Of a stretch of 13,903 nucleotides of DNA, positions 6,725 through 12,618 are shown piece by piece. Position 1 is the stretch's first letter. The number at the start of each line of letters is the position of its first letter. The stretch covers positions 65,099 to 79,001 of the forward strand of contig DFJD01000032.1 in NCBI GenBank assembly GCA_002372875.1. The letters run 5' to 3'. This DNA is from Clostridiales bacterium UBA3680 (GTDB lineage: Bacteria; Bacillota; Clostridia; Lachnospirales; CAG-274). A program made the position numbers and the translations under genes. The notes under the pieces are model-generated. The model saw nothing but the letters and a program-made list of their open reading frames with translations. It had not been told where the DNA came from and searched no databases.

Positions 6725-8269
6725 ATGGACTACAACACAAGAGGCGAATGGAAGGCCGATTTAGACGGCAAATACTATAAAAATCCCATACTGTACAGTG
6801 ATTATTCCGATCCCGATGCGATAAAAGTCGGTGATGATTTTTTTATGACCGCAAGCTCTTTTACGTATTTTCCGGGGCTTCCCATACTTCATTCAAAGGA
6901 TCTGGTAAACTGGAAGCTTGTCAACTACGCCATAGATAGGTTGCCTTTTGAAGAATATGACAGGCCTGCCCACGGAAAAGGTGTTTGGGCACCAAGCATA
7001 AGATATCATAACGGGGAGTACTACATTTTTTTTGCTACACCCGATGAGGGCATATTTATGACCAAAACAAGGGATCCTTTCGGAAAGTGGGACGAGGTCG
7101 TCTGCGTAAAAAAGGCAAGCGGCTGGATAGATCCATGTCCTTTTTGGGACGATGATGGGAAGGCATACCTTGTAAGAGGTGTGGCAAAAAGCAGAATCGG
7201 TTATAAGAGCATACTCTTTATGCACGAAATGTCCCCCGACGGTACGAAACTTCTTGATGACGGAGTAAAGGTTCTTGACGGCAGAATAAATCACCCTACG
7301 CTTGAAGGGCCGAAAATCTATAAAAGAAACGGATATTATTACATTTTTGCACCTGCAGGCGGTGTTCAAACAGGCTGGCAGGTAGAAGCAAGAAGTAAAA
7401 ATATTTTTGGCCCGTATGAGCATAGAGTTGTGTTATGGCAAGGTGGAACCGAAATAAACGGACCGCATCAGGGCGCTCTTATAGACCTTGAAGACGGAAA
7501 AAGCGCTTTTCTTCATTTTCGCGATATGAATGCTTACGGAAGAGTCACTTATCTTGAACCTGCAAAATGGGTTGATGATTGGTGTTATTTGGGTGTGAAT
7601 ATCAATAACGAGGGAATAGGGGAACCAGTAAACCTCGGTTCAAAGCCCGTGAAAAGCGAACAGGGACAAAACGAGCCCGAAAAGGATGATTTTAAAGCTA
7701 AAACCTTACCCTGGCAGTGGCAGGCGCATTATAACGACTCATTTGCAAGCTATACCGAAAACGGACTTAAACTTAATGCTATTAAGTGTGAAAAAGAAAA
7801 TCTTGTGCTTGCTCCCAATGTAATGTGCAGATTGATAAGAAGACCTGAGTTTATTGCAGAGCTGGTTTTGGAGGAAAGCCTTACTGACGGTGACTCATGT
7901 GGTTTTGTAATTACGGGAGGCTCCTACAACGGTGTCAGGGTCGTTAAAAAAGACGGAAAGCTTACAGCCTATGCCGTGGATTATGAACTTACAAAAAACG
8001 ATTTCGATATTTGTAAGGAAGAAAACCGAGGGGAAGGGCTTACCCTTAAAAGCAGCGGAAAGCTGTATCTTCGTCTCAGAATGACTTATCCGGGTTTTGT
8101 AATACCGTATATCTCTACCGACGGAGAAATATATAAAATACTGTCCGAGGAAAAACTTTTTAAAGTATCAAGAAAGAGTTGGGTCGGTGGAAAAATAGGT
8201 GTGTTTTGCGTATCCGAAAATGAGAATTCAAAAGGCTTTATAAACTGTTTAAGTTTTGAGGTGTTTTGA
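6725..8269 (+). CDS. GH43 family glycosidase (beta-xylosidase/arabinofuranosidase-like)
   Basis: The 514-aa protein looks like a glycoside hydrolase of family 43, acting on xylan- or arabinan-derived oligosaccharides. The five-bladed propeller domain covers about residues 17-310. The expected three acidic residues are visible: general base Asp29 in DPDAIKVGDDFFM, Asp136 in GWIDPCPFWDDDG, and general acid Glu194 in LEGPKIY. GPHQGAL and the HFRDMNAYGR stretch also fit beta-xylosidase-like members. From about 330 a second beta-sandwich-like domain follows (starting near LPWQWQAHYND), typical of two-domain GH43 enzymes. There is no signal peptide, so it probably acts on imported oligosaccharides in the cytoplasm. 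AAGAGG at 6714-6719 is its ribosome site. It lies 9 bp after gpsA without any transporter or regulator nearby, an odd setting for such a gene. Confidence 0.9.
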   Translation: MDYNTRGEWKADLDGKYYKNPILYSDYSDPDAIKVGDDFFMTASSFTYFPGLPILHSKDLVNWKLVNYAIDRLPFEEYDRPAHGKGVWAPSIRYHNGEYYIFFATPDEGIFMTKTRDPFGKWDEVVCVKKASGWIDPCPFWDDDGKAYLVRGVAKSRIGYKSILFMHEMSPDGTKLLDDGVKVLDGRINHPTLEGPKIYKRNGYYYIFAPAGGVQTGWQVEARSKNIFGPYEHRVVLWQGGTEINGPHQGALIDLEDGKSAFLHFRDMNAYGRVTYLEPAKWVDDWCYLGVNINNEGIGEPVNLGSKPVKSEQGQNEPEKDDFKAKTLPWQWQAHYNDSFASYTENGLKLNAIKCEKENLVLAPNVMCRLIRRPEFIAELVLEESLTDGDSCGFVITGGSYNGVRVVKKDGKLTAYAVDYELTKNDFDICKEENRGEGLTLKSSGKLYLRLRMTYPGFVIPYISTDGEIYKILSEEKLFKVSRKSWVGGKIGVFCVSENENSKGFINCLSFEVF

Positions 8270-8586
8270 TGACCTTTTTTAAAAACATTATTCACGAAAA
8301 AAATATTGATGTTAAGACAGATATTTCTCTTATAAAAAAAGGAATATCCGTTTACGGCTTGTATCTTATTTGTGTAGACAGCAAGAACCCTGTACTTATG
8401 CAAATATTAAGTTGTAAACAGGCACTTAAAAAGATTTCGGATACGGATGGGCTTGTGGTCATAGGTATGGCGAAAACATCATCTTCGGCAAGGGAACTTG
8501 TAAAAAGGATCATAGAAAACTATCTTGTAAGGCATACCGATTTAAACGGCTTTAAGGCGTTCTATACCGGGCAGAACAACGGGTGA
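8269..8586 (+). CDS. Small protein of unknown function
   Basis: I do not recognise a family for this 105-aa protein. The ATG at 8269 overlaps the GH43 stop (TGATG) and has GAGGTG at 8258-8263; a TTG one codon earlier is less likely. The sequence suggests a small soluble alpha/beta protein: a charged N-terminal helix, a hydrophobic strand GLYLICVD (about 29-36), a helical region, a second strand GLVVIGMA (about 60-67), and a C-terminal helix SARELVKRIIENYLV. There is no signal peptide, membrane segment or metal motif. It sits between the GH43 gene and the DUF2953 gene, whose GTG begins 4 bp after its stop, so it is likely translated as part of the operon. Confidence 0.7.
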   Translation: MTFFKNIIHEKNIDVKTDISLIKKGISVYGLYLICVDSKNPVLMQILSCKQALKKISDTDGLVVIGMAKTSSSARELVKRIIENYLVRHTDLNGFKAFYTGQNNG

Positions 8587-8590
8587 TCAT

Positions 8591-9661
8591 GTGGGAGCTT
8601 TATTGCTTATAATAAAAATAATTTTATATTTGCTCTTATTTTTGGTTGTTGTGATAATGCTTTCTCTGGGAGTTGTGTTGTTTGTACCGATAAGATATCG
8701 CTGCAAGGCATCGGTAGGAAAAAATGATTTTTCTCTTGAAGCGGAAGCAAGCTGGCTGTTAAGACTTTTTTCGCTTAAAGGTGAATTGAACAAAGACGGA
8801 GTGGATCTGAAGTTTAAATTCCCTTTTTACAAAGAGGAAGAAACAGAGGATACCGCGGCTGTTGAAATAACGGATACAGAGAATGAAACGGAAGACGAAT
8901 CCTACATATTCTTCGATGATGAGGAAGGGGTAAACGACACAACCGAAGAAGAAGTTTTGACAGAAGAAAAGACGGAATCCGAGCCGACACTCGAAGAAAG
9001 TGAAATGAATAAGCCGGTATCCGAAGAAAAGACGGAAGCTGAGCCGACACTTGAAGAAAGCGAAAAGGAAGAGCTCCGCTCCGAAGAAGGACCCGAGGAA
9101 GAAAAGCTCGATTTTGACAGTTACGAAACCGAATATGAACCCGAATTAGAGAAAGAAAAACGTTCAAAAATACATTTTTCCTTTGAGAAAATAGTATCGA
9201 CGGTGTCGAACTTTTTTAAAAGTATATCCGATAAATATAAAAGCTTTAGAAAAAGTATTACTGCAAAGAAAAATAAAATTGTCTCAAAGATAGATTATAT
9301 AAAGAATATCGACTATCGTTTCGGTATAAAAGATATGCTTGGAATAACACTTGACACTCTGTTGAAGCTTGTAAAGTCACTCGGGCTTAAAAGAGTTGAT
9401 ATAGATGCTCTTGTAAGCCTTGACCGGCCCGATAAAACGGGCATGCTTCTTGCCGCTATAGCTGTTATACAGCCGCATATCCCCGGAAAAGTTAATGTCA
9501 CTTCGGATTTTTCGGATATTGGTATTGAAGGCGAATTTGCGTTTTATGGCAGAGTTTTTATCATCGCTTTGCTTCTTCCTTTGATAAGCTATGTTTTTTC
9601 GCCGATTATGAGACCTTTTTTATGGTATCTTTGGAAAGGAGATAAAAAGAAAAATGAGTGA
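8591..9661 (+). CDS. DUF2953 membrane protein (YtfI-like) with acidic repeat insert
   Basis: The 356-aa product has an N-terminal membrane helix (about residues 4-36), then LFVPIRYRCKASVG and WLLRLFSLKG, which fit DUF2953 proteins, the family of B. subtilis YtfI. A strongly acidic, low-complexity insert spans about 82-185 and is rich in Glu. It contains two near-identical 14-residue copies (125-138 and 145-158). The C-terminal part resumes the family pattern: DYRFGIKDMLG, a segment on KSLGLKRVDIDALVSL, and a final hydrophobic stretch VFIIALLLPLISYVF. The start is GTG 8591 with no clear ribosome site; the ATG two bases earlier is out of frame. gerW follows, as ytfJ follows ytfI in Bacillus. 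Function is unknown; a role in sporulation or germination is inferred from that pairing. Confidence 0.8.
   Translation: MGALLLIIKIILYLLLFLVVVIMLSLGVVLFVPIRYRCKASVGKNDFSLEAEASWLLRLFSLKGELNKDGVDLKFKFPFYKEEETEDTAAVEITDTENETEDESYIFFDDEEGVNDTTEEEVLTEEKTESEPTLEESEMNKPVSEEKTEAEPTLEESEKEELRSEEGPEEEKLDFDSYETEYEPELEKEKRSKIHFSFEKIVSTVSNFFKSISDKYKSFRKSITAKKNKIVSKIDYIKNIDYRFGIKDMLGITLDTLLKLVKSLGLKRVDIDALVSLDRPDKTGMLLAAIAVIQPHIPGKVNVTSDFSDIGIEGEFAFYGRVFIIALLLPLISYVFSPIMRPFLWYLWKGDKKKNE
8963..9064 (+). repeat. Intragenic 42-bp repeat, period 60 bp, in the acidic region
   Basis: Copies at 8963-9004 and 9023-9064 encode EEKTESEPTLEESE and EEKTEAEPTLEESE. They differ by one amino-acid change (Ser to Ala) and two silent third-position changes. 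Eighteen bases lie between them, so the period is 20 codons. This looks like a recent in-frame duplication in a disordered linker and may vary in copy number between strains. Confidence 0.8.
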
Positions 9662-10037
9662 TTTTGCAAGTAATGTGGAAACATTGTTTGGGAAAATTGA
9701 AGAGTTTGTTTCTTCAAAAACCGTTGTCGGTGAGCCTGTAACAATGGGAAAGGTTACCATTGTGCCCCTTGTCGATATTTCCTTCGGTATGGGCGCAAGC
9801 TCGGATAACAGCAAGGGAAGAGGACAAAACGATAAATCTCTTGCAGGTGTTGGTGCAAAGCTTTCTCCATCGGCTGTATTGGTCATTAACGGACAAAATG
9901 TACAGATGATATCCACCTCGGACAGAAGTTCCGTAAATAAGCTTATGGATATGATGCCCGGGTTTATTGACAAGGCATCGGGCTTTTTTTCATCCGACTC
10001 ATCTTCCGAAAATACCGTTGAGGTTGATAAGGAATGA
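9654..10037 (+). CDS. gerW: Spore protein GerW/YtfJ family
   Basis: The 127-aa protein matches the GerW (YtfJ) family. Bacillus GerW is a spore protein needed for normal germination, and relatives are widespread in spore-forming Firmicutes. The family pattern is visible: VVGEPVTMGKVTIVPLVDIS near residues 23-42, then FGMGAS, a Gly/Ser-rich stretch, GVGAKLSPSAVLVINGQNVQMIS, and a KLMDMMPGF segment. The usual long glycine-rich segment in the middle is shortened and more polar here (SDNSKGRGQNDKS). It overlaps the DUF2953 gene by 8 bp, with AAAGGAG at 9635-9641 somewhat far upstream. It overlaps the next gene by ATGA. It suggests the organism sporulates or descends from spore formers. Confidence 0.88.
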   Translation: MSDFASNVETLFGKIEEFVSSKTVVGEPVTMGKVTIVPLVDISFGMGASSDNSKGRGQNDKSLAGVGAKLSPSAVLVINGQNVQMISTSDRSSVNKLMDMMPGFIDKASGFFSSDSSSENTVEVDKE

Positions 10038-10576
10038 AAGATTTTTTTAAAGAACAGCTTGTAAAAAAGGAATACACAAAAAAAGACAGAAATCAAAGAG
10101 GTTTCAGAATAGGGATTTGTGTTGCGGTTTGTGTGTTTTTATGGCAGATTATCGGAACGGCCGCAAACCGTAACGAGCAGCTTGCGGGTGCTTTCTTTTT
10201 GCTTGCAGTTATACTTGTGGGTGTTATCACTTTTTTTGGAATAAAGTGGATCAAGGCTTTGCGCCTTGAATTTGAGTATTGCTATACCGACGGCATATTC
10301 GATATAGATGTTATTAAAAACAAATCCAAAAGAAAACAGATTTTCAGCGGATATGTTGAGGAATTTGAGCTTATGGCACCGTCCGATGATGATAGGCTAA
10401 AGATGTATTCATCCCTGCCAACTGAGGATTGCTCCTCGCAGGACGGTAAAAATAATAAATATGCTTTTATAGCAAGCTATAAAGGTAAAAAGAAAAAATA
10501 TACGGTAGAACCTTGTGATGAAATTTTAAGAGCAATGCATCAAGATATGGGTTCAAGATTTATCAAAAAACGGTAA
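10034..10576 (+). CDS. Two-helix membrane protein, possibly DUF6106
   Basis: This 180-aa protein begins with a charged segment containing EQLVKKEYTKKD, followed by two hydrophobic helices (about 23-43 and 49-70) separated by a short polar loop. After that comes a soluble domain, about 71-180. That domain starts LRLEFEYCYTDGIFDIDVIKNKSKRKQIF, a pattern I associate from memory with DUF6106, although I could not check it. The C terminus is lysine-rich. No catalytic motif is seen. The ATG overlaps the gerW stop (ATGA) and guaA begins 15 bp after its end, so it is co-transcribed with both. The role is unknown; the position next to gerW makes an envelope or sporulation role possible but unproven. 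Confidence 0.75.
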   Translation: MKDFFKEQLVKKEYTKKDRNQRGFRIGICVAVCVFLWQIIGTAANRNEQLAGAFFLLAVILVGVITFFGIKWIKALRLEFEYCYTDGIFDIDVIKNKSKRKQIFSGYVEEFELMAPSDDDRLKMYSSLPTEDCSSQDGKNNKYAFIASYKGKKKKYTVEPCDEILRAMHQDMGSRFIKKR

Positions 10577-10591
10577 CAAAGGAGGAGAAAA

Positions 10592-12121
10592 ATGCACGAG
10601 CTTGTAATAGTGCTTGATTTCGGAGGACAGTACAACCAGCTCATTGCCAGAAGAGTAAGAGAGTGCAATGTGTACTGCGAAGTTAAATCTTACAAAACAA
10701 GTATTGAAGAAATTAAGAAAATGTCTCCTAAAGGCATTATTTTTACGGGAGGACCCAACAGCGTTTACGATGAAAGTTCCCCTAAGGTATCAAAAGAAAT
10801 ATTCGAATTGGGAGTGCCTGTTCTCGGTATTTGCTACGGCTGTCAGCTTATGGCATATACTTTAGGAGGCAGAGTTGAAAGTGCTTCCACAAGCGAATAC
10901 GGAAAGACAAATACCGTTGTGGATACGTCAAGCCCCTTATTTAAGGGCATCAACGAGAATACCGTCACATGGATGAGCCATACGGATATGGTAACTCAAT
11001 TACCCGACGGCTTTAAATCAATAGCCCATTCGGCGGAATGTCCCGTTGCCGCTATGGTAAGCTCCGACGGAAAATTTTACGGAGTTCAGTATCACCCCGA
11101 AGTTATGCATACGGAAAACGGAGTGGAAATGATCAAAAATTTCCTCTATGAAGTTTGTAATTGCTCGGGAGACTGGTCAATGTCAAACTACGCAAAAACA
11201 GCTATTGAAGATATCAGAAAAAAAGTCGGAGACGGAAAAGTGCTTCTTGCTCTCAGTGGCGGAGTCGACTCATCCGTACTTGCGGCTCTTCTTTCAAAGG
11301 CTGTGGGCAATCGTCTTACATGTATATTTGTAGACCACGGTCTTATGCGAAAAAATGAAGGCGATGAGGTAGAACAGGCATTTAAAGACTGGGAAGTTAA
11401 TTTTATCAGAGTAAATGCGGGCGAACGCTTCCTTAACAGACTTAAGGGTGTATCCGACCCCGAAACAAAAAGAAAGATCATAGGCGAAGAGTTCATAAGA
11501 GTATTCGAAGATGAGGGCAAGAAAATCGGAAAGGTGGACTTTCTTGCACAGGGAACCATCTATCCCGACGTTATCGAATCGGGCACGGGTGATGCCGCTG
11601 TAATAAAGAGCCATCACAACGTGGGCGGTCTTCCCGATTATGTTGATTTTAAAGAGATAATCGAGCCCCTTCGTCTCCTTTTCAAAGATGAGGTAAGAAA
11701 ACTCGGTACCGAGCTTGGTTTGTCTGATGTGCTTGTATGGCGTCAGCCATTCCCCGGCCCCGGACTTGCAATCAGGATAATAGGAGAAATAACTCCCGAA
11801 AAAATACGAATTCTTCAGGATGCCGATGCAATTTTCAGAGAAGAAATAGCGAATATCGGTATGGACAAGGAAATAAATCAGTATTTTGCCGTACTTACCA
11901 ATATGCGAAGCGTAGGTGTAATGGGTGACGGCAGAACCTATGACTATACTCTTGCCCTTAGAGGTGTAACAACCACCGATTTTATGACAGCCGATTTTGC
12001 AAGGATCCCTTACGATGCCTTAGCAAAAATCAGTAACAGGATCGTAAACGAAGTAGACAGCATAAACAGAATAGTCTACGATATAACGACCAAACCACCT
12101 TCAACTATCGAGTGGGAATAA
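10592..12121 (+). CDS. guaA: GMP synthase (glutamine-hydrolysing)
   Basis: GuaA converts XMP to GMP using ATP and ammonia from glutamine, the last step of guanine nucleotide synthesis. The 509-aa protein is full length. The N-terminal class I glutamine amidotransferase domain has the nucleophile Cys81 in GICYGCQLMAYTLGG and His168/Glu170 in YHPEV. The ATP pyrophosphatase domain follows with the P-loop SGGVDS (222-227). The C-terminal dimerisation domain includes RQPFPGPGLAIRIIGE and ends in the signature KPPSTIEWE. AAAGGAGG at 10578-10585 with 6-nt spacing is a very strong ribosome site, which fits high expression at the end of a long operon. No guanine riboswitch precedes it. A strong terminator lies about 107 bp after the stop. 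Confidence 0.98.
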   Translation: MHELVIVLDFGGQYNQLIARRVRECNVYCEVKSYKTSIEEIKKMSPKGIIFTGGPNSVYDESSPKVSKEIFELGVPVLGICYGCQLMAYTLGGRVESASTSEYGKTNTVVDTSSPLFKGINENTVTWMSHTDMVTQLPDGFKSIAHSAECPVAAMVSSDGKFYGVQYHPEVMHTENGVEMIKNFLYEVCNCSGDWSMSNYAKTAIEDIRKKVGDGKVLLALSGGVDSSVLAALLSKAVGNRLTCIFVDHGLMRKNEGDEVEQAFKDWEVNFIRVNAGERFLNRLKGVSDPETKRKIIGEEFIRVFEDEGKKIGKVDFLAQGTIYPDVIESGTGDAAVIKSHHNVGGLPDYVDFKEIIEPLRLLFKDEVRKLGTELGLSDVLVWRQPFPGPGLAIRIIGEITPEKIRILQDADAIFREEIANIGMDKEINQYFAVLTNMRSVGVMGDGRTYDYTLALRGVTTTDFMTADFARIPYDALAKISNRIVNEVDSINRIVYDITTKPPSTIEWE

Positions 12122-12172
12122 TTTACGAGCTTTTGTGTGCCGCTTAAACAGCGGGTTTCGGAGTTGACAACA

Positions 12173-12201
12173 CCGTTTTGGCAACAAAATGGCAACAAAA
12201 T
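12173..12201 (+). repeat. 11-bp direct repeat and GNRA-capped hairpin after guaA
   Basis: GGCAACAAAAT occurs twice back to back (12180-12190 and 12191-12201). The first copy also closes a hairpin: CCGTTTTG (12173-12180) pairs with CAAAATGG (12185-12192), with one G-U pair, around a GCAA tetraloop. The second CAAAAT could compete for the same upstream strand. Direct repeats of this kind next to a gene 3' end can be recombinase arm sites, but nothing here proves that. Confidence 0.5.
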
Positions 12202-12227
12202 CGTACTATTTTCAATAATTCAATTTC

Positions 12228-12270
12228 AAAGACCTTACTGACATTTAAGTTTGTCGGTAGGGTCTTTTTT
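12228..12270 (+). terminator. Intrinsic terminator of the rnhB-guaA operon
   Basis: A 16-bp stem pairs 12228-12243 (beginning AAAGACC) with 12252-12267 (ending GGTCTTT). It contains two G-U pairs, has an 8-nt loop, and is followed by a run of T ending at 12270. This is the first convincing terminator after the promoter at 1746. Confidence 0.9.
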
Positions 12271-12279
12271 ATGTCACAA

Positions 12280-12335
12280 CTTTTGGCAAAGCCAAAAGCC
12301 ATTTGCTATGCAATTGTCCGCATTTATCTTTGCGG
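12280..12335 (+). other. Chain of three short hairpins
   Basis: CTTTTGGC (12280-12287) pairs with GCCAAAAG (12291-12298) over an AAA loop. ATTTGC and GCAAT (12301-12314) pair with one bulge around TAT. CCGCA (12318-12322) pairs with TGCGG (12331-12335) over 8 nt. None is followed by a T-run. They sit between two terminators, so they would not be in either mRNA unless read-through occurs or a separate small transcript exists. They may be part of a dispersed palindromic repeat. Confidence 0.5.
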
Positions 12336-12370
12336 TACTATTTCCCATCTTTGACAGTAAGGTATAAATA

Positions 12371-12417
12371 AAATGGCTACACCGCTTGTATTTTAAAGAG
12401 GTGTAGCCGTTTTTTTT
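12371..12417 (+). terminator. Second terminator-like hairpin
   Basis: GGCTACACC (12375-12383) pairs perfectly with GGTGTAGCC (12400-12408). The stem extends outward through a T-G wobble and A-T pairs, with a 16-nt loop, and is followed by eight T (12410-12417). It is a strong intrinsic terminator on the + strand about 100 bp beyond the first one, with no gene between them. It may be a backup for guaA or end an unannotated short transcript. Confidence 0.75.
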
Positions 12418-12547
12418 CGCGACGATACGTGCTATTTTTTCTAAATCTAGTTAAGAGAAAAAGTGTCAAAGCCCCGAAAAAAGAGGTGGCATCTCAGAGT
12501 GAGCAGAAATAGAAAATGAAAAACTTGCAAATAAGATGCAAATTTAA

Positions 12548-12576
12548 TTGACAAGATTACAATTCATATGTATAAT
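12548..12576 (+). promoter_or_regulatory. Consensus sigma-A promoter of the COG0523 gene
   Basis: TTGACA (12548-12553) and TATAAT (12571-12576) are both perfect and 17 bp apart, the strongest promoter in the window. A perfect 13-bp palindrome TGTATAATATACA (12569-12581) covers the -10. TTGCAAAT (12525-12532), ATGCAAAT (12536-12543) and an inverted relative, GTTGCAATTT (12588-12597), flank the promoter. A promoter this strong with palindromes over it is usually held off by a repressor. A zinc-responsive Zur/Fur-type regulator is the natural candidate for this gene class, but the sequence does not match the Bacillus Zur box well. Confidence 0.8.
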
Positions 12577-12618
12577 ATACAAACGAGTTGCAATTTTGAT
12601 TTTAAAAGGAGAATATCA

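Larger units (their letters stand above)
12122..12618. other. Intergenic region dense in stem-loops between guaA and the COG0523 gene
   Basis: No convincing gene is seen in these roughly 500 bases. In order they hold an 11-bp tandem direct repeat (12180-12201) overlapping a small GNRA-capped hairpin (12173-12192), the guaA terminator (12228-12270), hairpins at 12280-12298, 12301-12314 and 12318-12335, a second terminator-like hairpin (12371-12417), a loose A/T-rich segment, and the promoter and leader of the COG0523 gene. The density of inverted repeats is higher than terminators alone would explain. Confidence 0.6.

Noticed and set aside
10570..10592. Guanine riboswitch controlling guaA
   Set aside because: guaA starts 15 bp after the previous gene, so there is no space for an aptamer.
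12164..12192. Promoter starting at TTGACA 12164
   Set aside because: No -10-like sequence occurs 16-18 bp downstream, and the terminator follows closely.
12568..12618. N-terminal extension of the COG0523 protein from ATG 12568
   Set aside because: That ATG overlaps the -10 element of the promoter, so it would not be in the mRNA; ATG 12619 has a strong ribosome site.
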